Translations under genes and position numbers: made by a program
Source of the DNA: Achromobacter aloeverae
Lineage (GTDB): Bacteria; Pseudomonadota; Gammaproteobacteria; Burkholderiales; Burkholderiaceae_B
DNA: 64,000 bases
NCBI RefSeq assembly: GCF_004121055.1
Contig: NZ_PYAL01000005.1
Location: forward strand, 434,001 to 498,000
Direction of reading: 5' to 3'
The notes under the pieces: generated by a model
Database searches by the model: none
Told to the model about the DNA's origin: nothing
The model's input: the letters and a program-made list of their open reading frames with translations, nothing else
Shown here: positions 18,048-26,749 of the stretch, piece after piece
How positions within the stretch are numbered: the stretch's first letter is position 1
Layout: the number at the start of each line of letters is the position of its first letter

Positions 18048-18413
18048 CTACGGCGTGGCGCAGACCGATGACCGGGTGAGGAAGCGCTTTTCGCGGCCGT
18101 TGTCCAGCGAGAACATGCCGCCGCGTCCGGGGACGACGTCGATGATGAGGTCGGTGTGCTTCCACGCTTCGTATTGCGCGCCGCCGATGTAGAAGGGCGC
18201 GCCGCCGATTTCACCGAGCAGGACGTCGTGGTCGGCGAGCAGGAACTCGCCCTGTGGATAACACATGGGCGAGGAGCCATCGCAACAGCCGCCCGACTGG
18301 TGGAACATGATGGGGCCGTATTCCGCTGTCAGTTCCGCGATGAATGCCAGCGCGGCCGGCGTGGCCGTGACCTTGCCGGTACCGCCGCCTGGCTCGATGT
18401 TCGCTAGTGACAT
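18048..18413 (-). CDS. DUF779 domain-containing protein
   Basis: This is a 121-residue cytosolic protein of unknown biochemical function. The family signature is visible: TPAALAFIAELTAEYGPIMFHQSGGCCDGSSPMCYPQGEF, with a Cys pair and a further Cys that could bind a metal, and GAPFYIGGAQYEAWKHTDLIIDVVPGRGGMFSLDNGREKRFLTRS. DUF779 genes very often follow an aldehyde dehydrogenase gene controlled by an AcoR-type activator, and that is the arrangement here. It lies 114 bases after the dehydrogenase on the same strand and is probably co-transcribed. A role supporting aldehyde oxidation is inferred from this linkage only. Confidence 0.9.
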   Translation of the reverse strand: MSLANIEPGGGTGKVTATPAALAFIAELTAEYGPIMFHQSGGCCDGSSPMCYPQGEFLLADHDVLLGEIGGAPFYIGGAQYEAWKHTDLIIDVVPGRGGMFSLDNGREKRFLTRSSVCATP

Positions 18414-18527
18414 GATGGCTTGCTCCGATGTTGTCGCACGCCGCGCACGCGTGTGGGGGCGCCCCGTGAACGGGACAGGACGGCGCCCCCGCGCCGTCCC
18501 GCCTTGCTCCCGTAGCGCCGCCCTGCT

Positions 18528-20057
18528 TCAGAAAAAGCCCAGTTTCTTCGGGCTGTAGCTGACCAGCAGGTTCTTGGTCTGTTGATAATGATCCAGCATC
18601 ATCTTGTGCGTCTCCCGTCCGATGCCCGATTGCTTGTAGCCGCCGAACGCCGCGTGCGCCGGATAGGCGTGATAGCAGTTGGTCCATACGCGGCCCGCCT
18701 GGATGGCGCGACCCATGCGGTAGGCGGTATTGCCGTCGCGCGACCAGACGCCCGCGCCCAGGCCATATAGCGTGTCGTTGGCGATGGCCAGCGCATCGTC
18801 GGCGTCCTTGAACGTGGTCACCGCCACCACCGGCCCGAAGATTTCCTCCTGGAACACGCGCATGTTGTTCTTTCCCTCGAACACGGTGGGCTGCACGTAA
18901 TAGCCCTCTTTCAGCTCACCCTGCAGTCGCGCGCGCTCGCCCCCGGCCAGGACCTTGGCGCCTTCCTGCTTGCCGATGTCCAGGTAGGACAGGATTTTCT
19001 CCAACTGTTCGCTGGAGGCCTGCGCACCTATCATGGTGTCGCCGTCCAGCGGATTGCCCTGCTTGATCGCGGCCACGCGCTGGAGAGCACGCTCCATGAA
19101 GCGGTCGTAGATCGATTCCTGTACCAACGCGCGGCTGGGGCAGGTGCAGACCTCGCCCTGGTTCAGCGCAAACATGACGAAGCCTTCGATGGCCTTGTCG
19201 AAGAAGTCGTCGTCCTGCGCGGCGACGTCAGCGAAGAAGATGTTGGGCGACTTGCCGCCCAGTTCCAGCGTCACGGGAATCAGGTTTTGCGAGGCGTATT
19301 GCATGATCAGCCGGCCGGTGGTGGTTTCCCCGGTGAAGGCGATCTTGGCGATGCGCTTGTTCGACGCCAGCGGCTTGCCTGCCTCCAGGCCGAAGCCGGT
19401 GACGATGTTGAGCACGCCCGGCGGCAGGACGTCGGCAATGAGCTCGGCCAGCACCATGATGCCGGTGGGCGTCTGCTCGGCCGGCTTGAGCACCACGCAG
19501 TTGCCGGCGGCCAAGGCGGGCGCCAGTTTCCAGGCCGCCATCAGGATGGGAAAGTTCCACGGGATGATCTGCCCGACTACGCCCAGCGGTTCCTTGAAGT
19601 GATAGGCCACGGTATCGGCGTCGATTTCCGACAGCCCGCCCTCCTGCGAACGGATGGCCGCGGCGTAGTAGCGGAAGTGGTCGACCGCCAGGGGCAGGTC
19701 GGCGGCGCGCGTTTCGCGTATGGGCTTGCCGTTGTCCCAGGTTTCCGCCGTCGCCAGCAGTTCCAGGTTGGCTTCCATGATGTCGGCGATGCGGGTCAGC
19801 ATGCGGGCACGTTCGGCCACCGACGTCTTGCCCCAGGCCGGCGCGGCCTTGTGCGCCGCATCCAGCGCCAGTTCGATGTCCCGCGCGGTCGAACGCGCGC
19901 TGCGCGTGAGTACCTGCCCGGTGATCGGCGTCAGGTTGTCGAAATACTGTCCTTCGGCGGGCGCGACCCAGCGGCCGCCGATGAAGTTGTCATATTGCTT
20001 TTTGAAATTGACGGGCGTGCCGTAGGCATCCGGCGCGACACGGGTTGCGGTGTCCAT
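18528..20057 (-). CDS. NAD-dependent (acet)aldehyde dehydrogenase, ExaC/AcoD type
   Basis: It oxidises acetaldehyde or similar aldehydes to acids with NAD+ in the cytosol. The 509-residue protein contains [24 protein letters not shown], the NAD-site [12 protein letters not shown], the catalytic Glu in [12 protein letters not shown] and the catalytic Cys in [11 protein letters not shown]. The C-terminus ([37 protein letters not shown]) is typical of the AcoD/ExaC subgroup. A good AAGGAG lies upstream of the ATG at 20057, and a sigma-54 promoter is 60-76 bases upstream. It is divergent from the AcoR-type activator, which presumably controls it. Confidence 0.94.
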   Translation of the reverse strand: MDTATRVAPDAYGTPVNFKKQYDNFIGGRWVAPAEGQYFDNLTPITGQVLTRSARSTARDIELALDAAHKAAPAWGKTSVAERARMLTRIADIMEANLELLATAETWDNGKPIRETRAADLPLAVDHFRYYAAAIRSQEGGLSEIDADTVAYHFKEPLGVVGQIIPWNFPILMAAWKLAPALAAGNCVVLKPAEQTPTGIMVLAELIADVLPPGVLNIVTGFGLEAGKPLASNKRIAKIAFTGETTTGRLIMQYASQNLIPVTLELGGKSPNIFFADVAAQDDDFFDKAIEGFVMFALNQGEVCTCPSRALVQESIYDRFMERALQRVAAIKQGNPLDGDTMIGAQASSEQLEKILSYLDIGKQEGAKVLAGGERARLQGELKEGYYVQPTVFEGKNNMRVFQEEIFGPVVAVTTFKDADDALAIANDTLYGLGAGVWSRDGNTAYRMGRAIQAGRVWTNCYHAYPAHAAFGGYKQSGIGRETHKMMLDHYQQTKNLLVSYSPKKLGFF

Positions 20058-20116
20058 GTTGTCTCCTTGTCAGTCATCCTGGCGGGGGTGGCCCTGCTCG
20101 GGCCTATCTGTTCTCT

Positions 20117-20133
20117 TGCAATATGCATGCCAA
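20117..20133 (-). promoter_or_regulatory. Sigma-54 (-24/-12) promoter of the aldehyde dehydrogenase gene
   Basis: Read on the minus strand, the sequence TTGGCATGCATATTGCA matches TGGCAYG-N4-TTGCA with ten bases between GG and GC, the standard sigma-54 spacing. The predicted transcript start near 20106 leaves about 50 bases before the ATG at 20057. A divergent sigma-54 activator gene supports it. Confidence 0.85.
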
Positions 20134-20309
20134 GTGGCGCCGCCATGCAGTCCGAACATCCGGCCCCGGCATGGGTGCCGTATGAGAACAAGTACATGGC
20201 GACAACCCTGAGGAGCAACCGTATGGGAACGTTACGCGCGTGGACAAGGCCCTGGGCACGTGCGAAAGTACGCCGTAGTCGCCGGCCGCTAGCGCGAGCC
20301 GGACCGTCT

Positions 20310-20347
20310 TGTCGCGTTTTGCGACAGTGGACGGCGACAGGTGTCGC
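20310..20347. promoter_or_regulatory. Paired inverted repeats, candidate activator binding sites
   Basis: Two perfect inverted repeats share the arm TGTCGC/GCGACA. Site 1 is TGTCGC-GTTTT-GCGACA (20310-20326). Site 2 is GCGACA-GG-TGTCGC (20334-20347). They lie about 200-240 bases upstream of the predicted sigma-54 transcript start, a usual distance for enhancer sites, and just before the activator's own ATG at 20370. Confidence 0.7.
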
Positions 20348-20369
20348 AGAACGCCTACCGGAGACCATC

Positions 20370-22583
20370 ATGTCCCTACCATCCCATCAGGCCGCGCTCA
20401 GCGCGGCGCGGCGCTTGTTCCGGCAGAAGGGCGTCGTGCCGGATCGGGTGCTGGCCGACCCCATCCTGCGCTCCTGGCGCCGTTGCGCCGAGTCCGGCCA
20501 GGATATGCGCGATGTCCGTCTGCCCGAACTGTTGACGCAGGGCGAGCTGCGCGAGGAACTGGATCGCCATGCGGCCCTCCGGCGGCTGTGCGCACCGGTC
20601 ATGGCGGAAATGAAGCAGCGGGCGCGGGATGCCGGCGGGCTGGTGGTGTTGACCGATGCCGCCGGCCTGGTCCTGGACAGCGGCGGCAGCGCCGACTTCC
20701 TCGACCGCGCCAGCCGGCTGGCGCTGGCACCCGGCGCGTCCTGGAGCGAAGCGGCGGCGGGGACCAACGCCATCGGCACGGCCCTGGTGGAGCGCCATGC
20801 CATCGTCGTGCAGGGCGCCGAGCACTATTTCGAGCCCAATCGCGTGCTCACCTGCGCGGCCATGCCCATCCTGGATCCCACGGGCCGCACCCTGGGCCTG
20901 CTGGATCTGACCTGCCATGCGGACGGGCGCTGGCGCGGCGCGGGCGACAGCCTGCGAGCCGCCATCGACCGGGTGGAGCGTGGATTGTTCGAGGACCTGG
21001 CATCGTCATGCATGCTGTTGCGCCTGCATGAACAGCCGGGCGGGCTGGCGCAGGATGCCGCGGCCATGCTGGCTTTCGATGGCGACGTACTGGTCGCCGC
21101 GAATCGCCATGCGTGTTCCCTGCTGGGCATCGACCGCGCGGGCCTGGGCGTATTCCGGTATGACGATCTTTTCGCGGGCACGCCCGGCCAGGCCGCGGCC
21201 GCCGGACGCTTGCACCGGCAGGACGGACGGATGCTGCACGTGTCCGTGCGCTGGCCCGGGGACGAGCAGGGCGGGCGGCGTGGCAAGCTGAAGGTCATAG
21301 GGATAGGCGGCATTCCTCCTATCAGCCCGGTGCGGTCCGATCCGCCCGTGCGGCCGGTGGCGCCGGTGCCACGGGTTCCTCCCGCGGCGCCGGTCACCCG
21401 AGACCCTGACCATCCCGCGCAGGATCTGCCCATGTCCGACGTCCCCGCGCAAGACCGCCGCGCGCGGGGATCGCGCGGGCAGGACGATGCCGCACGCAGC
21501 CGGCCTGGCCGGCCCACGGCCGCGCGCGGTGCCAGGATGCCGGACGCCGGCGCCATGTCGCCCGCCTCGTCCGCATCCTATTGGTTCGATCCCGTCACCC
21601 TGGGCGAACTGGGCCGCACCGTGCGGCTGCTGGACGCCGGCGTCGCGGTGCTGCTGCAAGGCGAAACGGGCGTGGGCAAGGAAGTCTTCGCGCGCCAGAT
21701 GCACCAGCGCAGCGCGCGCGCCGGCGGCCCCTTCGTCGCGGTCAATTGCGCCGCCCTGCCTGAAACCCTGATCGAATCGGAATTGTTTGGCTATGAGGAT
21801 GGCGCTTTCACGGGCGCTCGCCGGCAGGGCAGCAAGGGTTTGCTGCGCCAAGCCCAGGGCGGCGTGCTCTTCCTCGATGAGATCGGCGACATGCCCCTGA
21901 CTTTGCAAGCGCGCCTGCTGCGCGTGTTGCAGGCGCGCGAAGTCACGCCGCTGGGCGGCGGCCGCGCGGTTCCGGTGGATTTTGCTTTGATATGCGCCAC
22001 GCACCAGGCGCTGGACATCGGCATCGGGCGTGGCGCGGTGGTCGACGGCGGCGGTCTCGGCGCGGCGGGGTCGGGTGGCGTGGCGCCGACCGGCCGCGTG
22101 GGCGCGACCGGAGCGCCGCCCGTGGCAGTGAGCGGGCCGGTGCGCAGCGACCTGTATTTTCGCATTGCCGAATATACGGTGCGCCTGCCCGCCTTGCGCG
22201 AGCATGCGGACCGCGCCTCGATCGTGCGTGCACTATGGCAAGCGGCGTGTGGTGATGGCGGTCCGCGCTTGTCGGCCGACGTGGTGCGTCTGCTGTCCGA
22301 TTACGCCTGGCCGGGAAATTTTCGCCAGTTGTCGACGACCCTGCGTACGCTGCGCGTTCTGGCGGGTGACGAAGACGTGCGGGTGGATATGCTGTCGGCC
22401 GATATCCGCGGCGCCTTGCCGGTATTGGGCGCGGAGGCCGTCGCCGGGACGCTGCAAGGCATGACCGACGCGGCCATCCGTACTGCCTTGCAGGCCTGCG
22501 ACGGGAATGTCAGCCAGGCGGCGCGCCGCCTGGGCGTGCACCGCAGCACCTTGTACCGCCGGGTCAAGAGCGGCGCGGACTGA
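20370..22583 (+). CDS. acoR: Sigma-54-dependent activator, AcoR type
   Basis: This cytosolic enhancer-binding protein activates sigma-54 promoters. The 737-residue protein has an N-terminal GAF-like sensor (about 70-200), an AAA+ domain with Walker A GETGVGKE (431-438) and the sigma-54 contact loop GAFTGA (478-483), and a Fis-type helix-turn-helix at the end (NVSQAARRLGVHRSTLYRRVK). The linker between sensor and AAA+ is unusually long and Pro/Arg-rich (about 310-405). A Gly/Ala-rich insertion of roughly 35 residues sits inside the AAA+ domain after LICATHQALDIG. The ATG at 20370 is chosen because homologues start near MSLPSHQAALSAARR. Confidence 0.92.
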   Translation: MSLPSHQAALSAARRLFRQKGVVPDRVLADPILRSWRRCAESGQDMRDVRLPELLTQGELREELDRHAALRRLCAPVMAEMKQRARDAGGLVVLTDAAGLVLDSGGSADFLDRASRLALAPGASWSEAAAGTNAIGTALVERHAIVVQGAEHYFEPNRVLTCAAMPILDPTGRTLGLLDLTCHADGRWRGAGDSLRAAIDRVERGLFEDLASSCMLLRLHEQPGGLAQDAAAMLAFDGDVLVAANRHACSLLGIDRAGLGVFRYDDLFAGTPGQAAAAGRLHRQDGRMLHVSVRWPGDEQGGRRGKLKVIGIGGIPPISPVRSDPPVRPVAPVPRVPPAAPVTRDPDHPAQDLPMSDVPAQDRRARGSRGQDDAARSRPGRPTAARGARMPDAGAMSPASSASYWFDPVTLGELGRTVRLLDAGVAVLLQGETGVGKEVFARQMHQRSARAGGPFVAVNCAALPETLIESELFGYEDGAFTGARRQGSKGLLRQAQGGVLFLDEIGDMPLTLQARLLRVLQAREVTPLGGGRAVPVDFALICATHQALDIGIGRGAVVDGGGLGAAGSGGVAPTGRVGATGAPPVAVSGPVRSDLYFRIAEYTVRLPALREHADRASIVRALWQAACGDGGPRLSADVVRLLSDYAWPGNFRQLSTTLRTLRVLAGDEDVRVDMLSADIRGALPVLGAEAVAGTLQGMTDAAIRTALQACDGNVSQAARRLGVHRSTLYRRVKSGAD

Positions 22584-22597
22584 ACGCACCGCCTGGC

Positions 22598-22619
22598 GCG
22601 GCGGCATGATCGCCGCCGC
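22598..22619. terminator. Hairpin between convergent acoR and trpC
   Basis: A perfect 8-bp stem GCGGCGGC/GCCGCCGC (22598-22605 and 22612-22619) with a 6-base loop lies 15 bases after the acoR stop. No T tract follows on either strand. It could act as a bidirectional end point between the two convergent units. Confidence 0.45.
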
Positions 22620-22669
22620 ATATCCTCGGTGTCATCGGCGCCGTGTGCTGCACGCCTGTGACCGATCCA

Positions 22670-22697
22670 ATGTGATCGACGCCATGTGATCGACGCC
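22670..22697. repeat. 14-bp tandem duplication ATGTGATCGACGCC
   Basis: Two perfect adjacent copies (22670-22683, 22684-22697) occupy the intergenic region 24 bases from the trpC stop codon. No function is evident. Confidence 0.9.
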
Positions 22698-22721
22698 GAT
22701 TGCCACGGGCCCGCGCCTTCG

Positions 22722-23510
22722 TCAGGCGATCAGGCGCGCCAGTTCCGCGCCCGGATCCGGCGCGCGCATGAAGGCTTCGCCCACCAGGAAGGCATCGACG
22801 CCCTTGCCGCGCATCAGCTGGACATCCTCGGGCTTGAGGATGCCGCTTTCCGTGACGACGCGGCGGCCCGCGGGTATGCGGGGAAGAAGGTCGAGCGTGT
22901 TGCGCAGCGACGTTTCGAACGTGCGCAGGTTGCGGTTGTTGATGCCCAGCAGCGGCGTGCGCATGCCCAACGCCACATCCAGTTCCTGGGCGTCATGCAC
23001 TTCCACCAGCACGTCCATGCCCAGCTCCATCGCGCACGCTTCCATGTCCTTGAGCTGGGACGGCGTCAGCGCGGCCGCGATCAGCAATACGCAGTCCGCG
23101 CCCAGCGCGCGCGCATTGATGATCTGGTAGGGATCGATGACGAAGTCCTTGCGCAGGACCGGCAGCGGGCACGCCGCGCGGGCTTGGCGCAGATGGTCGT
23201 GCGAGCCCTGGAAGAACTGCACGTCGGTCAGCACCGACAGGCAGGCGGCGCCATGCATCGCGTACGACGCCGCGATTTCGGCAGGGTTGAAGTTTTCCCG
23301 CAATACGCCGCGCGAGGGCGAGGCTTTCTTGATTTCGGCAATGACACCGGGCTTGCCGGCGGCGATCTTGTCTTCGATGGCTTGCGCGAAACCGCGCACG
23401 TCCTGGCGGGCTTGCGCTTCGCGCAGCAGTTCCGCTTCGCTGCGCAGCTGGCGCGCGGTGGCGACTTCCTCGGCCTTGACGGCGAGGATCTTCGCAAGAA
23501 TGTCGTTCAT
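22722..23510 (-). CDS. trpC: Indole-3-glycerol phosphate synthase
   Basis: TrpC closes the indole ring from CdRP in tryptophan synthesis. The 262-residue TIM barrel shows the substrate-binding lysine in [14 protein letters not shown], the motifs [27 protein letters not shown] and [14 protein letters not shown], and the phosphate site [12 protein letters not shown]. The start at 23510 ([16 protein letters not shown]) is chosen over an upstream ATG at 23597 because homologues begin here and the extension would overlap trpD. It is the last gene of trpGDC. Confidence 0.97.
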   Translation of the reverse strand: MNDILAKILAVKAEEVATARQLRSEAELLREAQARQDVRGFAQAIEDKIAAGKPGVIAEIKKASPSRGVLRENFNPAEIAASYAMHGAACLSVLTDVQFFQGSHDHLRQARAACPLPVLRKDFVIDPYQIINARALGADCVLLIAAALTPSQLKDMEACAMELGMDVLVEVHDAQELDVALGMRTPLLGINNRNLRTFETSLRNTLDLLPRIPAGRRVVTESGILKPEDVQLMRGKGVDAFLVGEAFMRAPDPGAELARLIA

Positions 23511-23526
23511 TTCAATGTTTTCCCGT

Positions 23527-24552
23527 TCATACCTTCCGGGTGTAGGCGCAGAATTGTTCCAACTTGTCCCGGGCAGCGCCGTTAGCAATGGTTTCAAAAG
23601 CGAGCTTCAAACCCGCGTCGATGGAAGGCGCGCCATTCCCGGCGTAGATCGCCAGGCCTGCGTTCAATGCGACGATGTCGCGCGCGGGCCCGGCCTTGCC
23701 GGACAAGGCCTCGACGATCAGCTCGCGCGATTCCTCCCGATTGGACACCTTGATGCCGCGATTGGACATCATGGATAGCCCGTAGTCCTCGGGATGGATC
23801 TCATACTCGCTGACCACGCCATCCTTGAGCTCGCCTATCATCGTGGCGGCGCCCAGCGAAGCCTCGTCCATGCCGTCCTTGCCATGCACCACCAGCACGT
23901 GGCGGGAGCCGAGCCGCTCCAGCACACGCACCTGGATGCCGACCAGGTCCGGATGGAACACGCCCATCAACTGGTTCGCCGCCCCGGCGGGGTTGGTCAA
24001 TGGACCCAGAATATTGAAAATGGTTCGCACGCCCAGTTCCTTGCGCACCGCCGCGACGTTCTTCATGGCGCCGTGATGGGCAGGCGCGAACATGAAGCCG
24101 ATGCCGGTGGCCTCGATGCATTCCGCCACTTGCGCGGGCGTCAATTGCAGGTTGGCCCCCAGGGCTTCCAGGACGTCGGCGCTGCCGGAGGAGGACGATG
24201 CGCTGCGGTTGCCATGCTTGGCGATCTTCACGCCGGCCGCGGCGGCCACGAACATGGCCGTGGTCGAGATATTGAAGGTGTGGCTGCCATCGCCGCCGGT
24301 GCCGCACATGTCCAGCAGCCGTTCCGGATAGGGCGTTTCCACCGGCGTGGCGAACTCGCGCATGACCTGGGCGGCGGCGGTGATCTCGCCTATGGTTTCC
24401 TTCTTGACGCGCAGCCCCATCAATAGCGCGCTGGCGATCTGCGGCGACATTTCACCGCGCATCAGCAGGCGCATCAGGTGAAGCATTTCGTCGTGAAAGA
24501 TTTCACGGTGTTCGATGCAGCGGGTCAGTGCTTCGGTGGGAGAGATGGTCAT
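23527..24552 (-). CDS. trpD: Anthranilate phosphoribosyltransferase
   Basis: TrpD transfers phosphoribose from PRPP to anthranilate. The 341-residue protein has the PRPP loop [15 protein letters not shown], the segment [21 protein letters not shown] and [12 protein letters not shown], all in the expected order after a helical N-domain. It follows trpG by 24 bases and precedes trpC by 16 bases, so the three genes are one operon. Confidence 0.97.
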   Translation of the reverse strand: MTISPTEALTRCIEHREIFHDEMLHLMRLLMRGEMSPQIASALLMGLRVKKETIGEITAAAQVMREFATPVETPYPERLLDMCGTGGDGSHTFNISTTAMFVAAAAGVKIAKHGNRSASSSSGSADVLEALGANLQLTPAQVAECIEATGIGFMFAPAHHGAMKNVAAVRKELGVRTIFNILGPLTNPAGAANQLMGVFHPDLVGIQVRVLERLGSRHVLVVHGKDGMDEASLGAATMIGELKDGVVSEYEIHPEDYGLSMMSNRGIKVSNREESRELIVEALSGKAGPARDIVALNAGLAIYAGNGAPSIDAGLKLAFETIANGAARDKLEQFCAYTRKV

Positions 24553-24576
24553 GGTCTATGCCTTTGCGGCTTATCG

Positions 24577-25146
24577 TCAGATATTCAGGAAGTTGCGCAT
24601 GAGGGCGTGGCCATGCTCGCTCAGCACCGATTCCGGGTGGAACTGTACTCCGTAAATCGGCAGTGTTTTATGACGCACGCCCATGATGTCGCCATCCTCA
24701 GCCGTGGCGGTCACTTGCAGGCAGTCCGGCAGCGTGGCGGGGTCTATGGTCAGGGAGTTGTAGCGGATCACCGTATAGGGCGAGGGCAGGCCCGTGAAGA
24801 TGTCCGTGCCCGTATGCGTGATGCGCACGGTCTTGCCATGCATGATGTGCGGGGCGCGCACGATGTCGCCGCCAAACGCGGTGCCGATGGCCTGGTGGCC
24901 CAGGCATACGCCCAGGATGGGCAGCTTGCCGGCGAATTCCTTGATCAGCGCCACGGAGATGCCGGCTTCGTTCGGCGAGCAGGGGCCGGGCGAGACGCAG
25001 ATGCGGTCCGGCTTCATGGCGTGGATCTCTTCCAGCGTGATCTGGTCGTTGCGGGCCACCTTGACGTCCTCGCCCAATTCACCGAAGTACTGCACGAGGT
25101 TGTAGGTAAAGGAGTCGTAATTGTCGAGCATGAGCAGCCGGGACAT
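24577..25146 (-). CDS. trpG: Anthranilate synthase glutamine amidotransferase component
   Basis: TrpG supplies ammonia from glutamine to TrpE. The 189-residue class I amidotransferase shows [21 protein letters not shown], the nucleophile in [15 protein letters not shown] and the His-Glu pair in [14 protein letters not shown]. The ATG at 25146 has AGAGG upstream; an open frame to 25290 lacks support. Its partner trpE is about 11 kb away rather than next door. A Trp-rich leader peptide lies about 250 bases upstream of trpG, suggesting attenuation. Confidence 0.97.
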   Translation of the reverse strand: MSRLLMLDNYDSFTYNLVQYFGELGEDVKVARNDQITLEEIHAMKPDRICVSPGPCSPNEAGISVALIKEFAGKLPILGVCLGHQAIGTAFGGDIVRAPHIMHGKTVRITHTGTDIFTGLPSPYTVIRYNSLTIDPATLPDCLQVTATAEDGDIMGVRHKTLPIYGVQFHPESVLSEHGHALMRNFLNI

Positions 25147-25337
25147 AGTCAACCTCTGGAGCGGGAGCGCGTAGCGGGGAAAAGGGAGAAAAAGCAGGGC
25201 AGGGCGGGCTGCATGGCGCACGCATGGCTGGCGCGGGCCGGGCCGGCGGCTGGCGGGGAGGGATGGGTAAGGCGGTGAGGCATCGGGCAATCTCCTGGAT
25301 TCTTGGAGCCGCCGTGCCGGATAGCCGTCTGGATGGG

Positions 25338-25364
25338 ACCTTGCTGCCGGTACGGCGGCAAGGT
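25338..25364 (-). promoter_or_regulatory. Hairpin in the trpGDC leader
   Basis: ACCTTGCTGCC (25338-25348) pairs with GGCGGCAAGGT (25354-25364) with one G-T wobble on one strand, around a 5-base loop GGTAC. It lies 32 bases downstream of the leader peptide stop. No T tract follows, so whether it acts as terminator or as part of an alternative-pairing switch is open. Confidence 0.5.
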
Positions 25365-25389
25365 GCGATCTACATACGCAACAACGTGC

Positions 25390-25407
25390 CGCTTCTTAAA
25401 AGAAGCG
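25390..25407 (-). promoter_or_regulatory. Hairpin spanning the leader peptide stop codon
   Basis: On the minus strand CGCTTC-TTTTAA-GAAGCG forms a 6-bp stem whose loop contains the leader peptide stop codon TAA. Two tandem Trp codons lie immediately upstream (25413-25408). A ribosome stalled on those codons would cover or free this stem. Confidence 0.6.
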
Positions 25408-25440
25408 CCACCACTGAGTGTTGAGCGTTGCGTAAGTCAT
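25396..25440 (-). CDS. trpL: trp leader peptide upstream of trpGDC
   Basis: A 14-codon open frame reads MTYATLNTQWWRFF followed by TAA. It has two consecutive Trp codons near the end, a composition far from chance for a 14-residue peptide placed upstream of a trp biosynthetic operon. The pattern matches known attenuator leader peptides that sense charged tRNA-Trp by ribosome stalling. No strong ribosome site is visible before the ATG. It lies in front of trpG rather than trpE, and a second leader peptide exists in front of trpE. Confidence 0.8.
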   Translation of the reverse strand: MTYATLNTQWWRFF

Positions 25441-25575
25441 CACGGATGAAAGTACCGGAATTGGATGCGGGAGCGATTCCGCTTGCGGGTTGCCTGACCG
25501 CCGCGCACTGTGTGCAGCCAGTCAAACGCCGTCGAGTGTATCGCAAGTCGCGCGCGCCTGTCGACTGCGCATTTA

Positions 25576-25621
25576 TTAGATGATGTCCATCATATTAAAT
25601 AGTATGATGATCATCATCTAA
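25576..25621 (+). promoter_or_regulatory. Nested AT-rich palindromes, operator/promoter of the efflux operon
   Basis: The outer inverted repeat is TTAGATGATG (25576-25585) with CATCATCTAA (25612-25621). The inner one is CATCATA (25588-25594) with TATGATG (25603-25609) around TTAAATAG. The block is strikingly AT-rich against its surroundings. It ends about 40 bases before the membrane fusion gene and probably combines the promoter with sites for a dimeric repressor such as the TetR protein at 30042. Confidence 0.7.
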
Positions 25622-25663
25622 TGGCGGGGCGTCCTGCCCGCCATGCAACCGGAGTGCTTTTCC

Positions 25664-26749
25664 ATGCAGAACAGTCAGGCTGCCGGCGACGGGCCGGCCG
25701 CACCCGAGGTCGTCCGCAAGCGGCGGCGGCTGCCCCTGGTCCTGCTCATGGCGGCGTGTGTCGCCGCGATCGCGGGCGGGGCCTATTGGGGATTGGAAGG
25801 ACGGTTCCAGGAGTCCACCGACGATGCCTATGTGGGCGGCAATGTCACGGTGATCTCACCCCGTGTGTCGGGCTACGTCGCGCGCATCCTGGTGGAGGAC
25901 AACGCGTTCGTCCATGCGGGCCAGCCCTTGCTGGAACTGGATCCCGCCGACTTCCAGGCGCGCCTGGACGCCGCCCGCGCCGAAGCCGATGCCGCGCGCG
26001 CCGCGTTGTCTCGCCTGGCGGCGCAGGCGGACCTGGCGCGGGCCGATATCGACCAGGCCCAGGCCCAGGCCGCGGTGGAACAGGCCGCCATCGACCTGGC
26101 CGAGCGGGACGACCGCCGCTACGCCAACCTGGCCGATACGCATTCGGGGACCCAGCAAGACGCCCAGCGCGCACGGACCACCTTGACGCAGGCGCGGGCT
26201 CGCTTGCGGGCGGCGCAGGCCGCCGTCAGTGCGCGCCAGCACGAGGCGGCCGTGGTGGCGGCGCAGGCGGGCGAGGCGCGTGCGCGCGTCGAGCAGGCCG
26301 ATGCCAGCCTGCGCGCGGCCAGCCTGAACGTGGGCTACACGACGCTGATCGCGCCGATCGATGGATACGTGGGCAACCGCTCGGCCCATCCAGGCACGTT
26401 CGTCGCCGCGGGCACCCAGCTGATGTCGCTGGTGCCGGCGCAAGGGCTGTGGGTGGATGCCAATTTCAAGGAAGACCAGATCCGCGACATGCGGCCCGGC
26501 CAGCCCGTACGCATCGCCGTCGACGTCGATAGCGGCCTGCGCGTCACAGGCCGCGTACAAAGCGTGGCGCCGGCCACGGGCGCCATCTTCAGCGTCATTC
26601 CGGCGCAGAACGCGACAGGCAACTTCACCAAGATCGTGCAGCGCGTCCCCGTGCGTATCGTGCTGGACCAGGCGCTGGCATCGGTAGGGCCGTTGCGGGC
26701 GGGGCTGTCGGTGACCGCCACGGTCGACATCCGGGATGCCCGGCCATGA
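25664..26749 (+). CDS. Membrane fusion protein of an EmrAB-type efflux pump
   Basis: This HlyD/EmrA family adaptor spans the periplasm between an MFS pump and an outer membrane channel. The 361-residue protein has a single N-terminal membrane helix (PLVLLMAACVAAIAGGAYWG), then STDDAYVGGNVTVISPRVSGYVARILVEDNAFVHAGQPLLELD. A long Ala-rich coiled coil (about 90-220) and the second lipoyl half with TLIAPIDGYVGNRSAHPGTFVAAGT follow. The ATG at 25664 is preferred because CGGAG lies about ten bases upstream; an ATG at 25643 is in frame. Its stop overlaps the next start by four bases. Confidence 0.93.
   Translation: MQNSQAAGDGPAAPEVVRKRRRLPLVLLMAACVAAIAGGAYWGLEGRFQESTDDAYVGGNVTVISPRVSGYVARILVEDNAFVHAGQPLLELDPADFQARLDAARAEADAARAALSRLAAQADLARADIDQAQAQAAVEQAAIDLAERDDRRYANLADTHSGTQQDAQRARTTLTQARARLRAAQAAVSARQHEAAVVAAQAGEARARVEQADASLRAASLNVGYTTLIAPIDGYVGNRSAHPGTFVAAGTQLMSLVPAQGLWVDANFKEDQIRDMRPGQPVRIAVDVDSGLRVTGRVQSVAPATGAIFSVIPAQNATGNFTKIVQRVPVRIVLDQALASVGPLRAGLSVTATVDIRDARP

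Larger units (their letters stand above)
25147..25663. other. Intergenic region between trpG and the efflux operon
   Basis: This gap of about 500 bases holds a trp leader peptide and hairpins serving trpGDC on the minus strand (25338-25440) and an AT-rich operator region serving the efflux genes on the plus strand (25576-25621). The 25147-25330 part is GC-rich leader sequence in which no further gene was found. Confidence 0.8.

Noticed and set aside
19287-20369. N-terminal extension of the AcoR frame by about 360 codons
   Set aside because: It runs antisense through the aldehyde dehydrogenase gene and the sigma-54 promoter, and the protein sequence there matches no activator domain.
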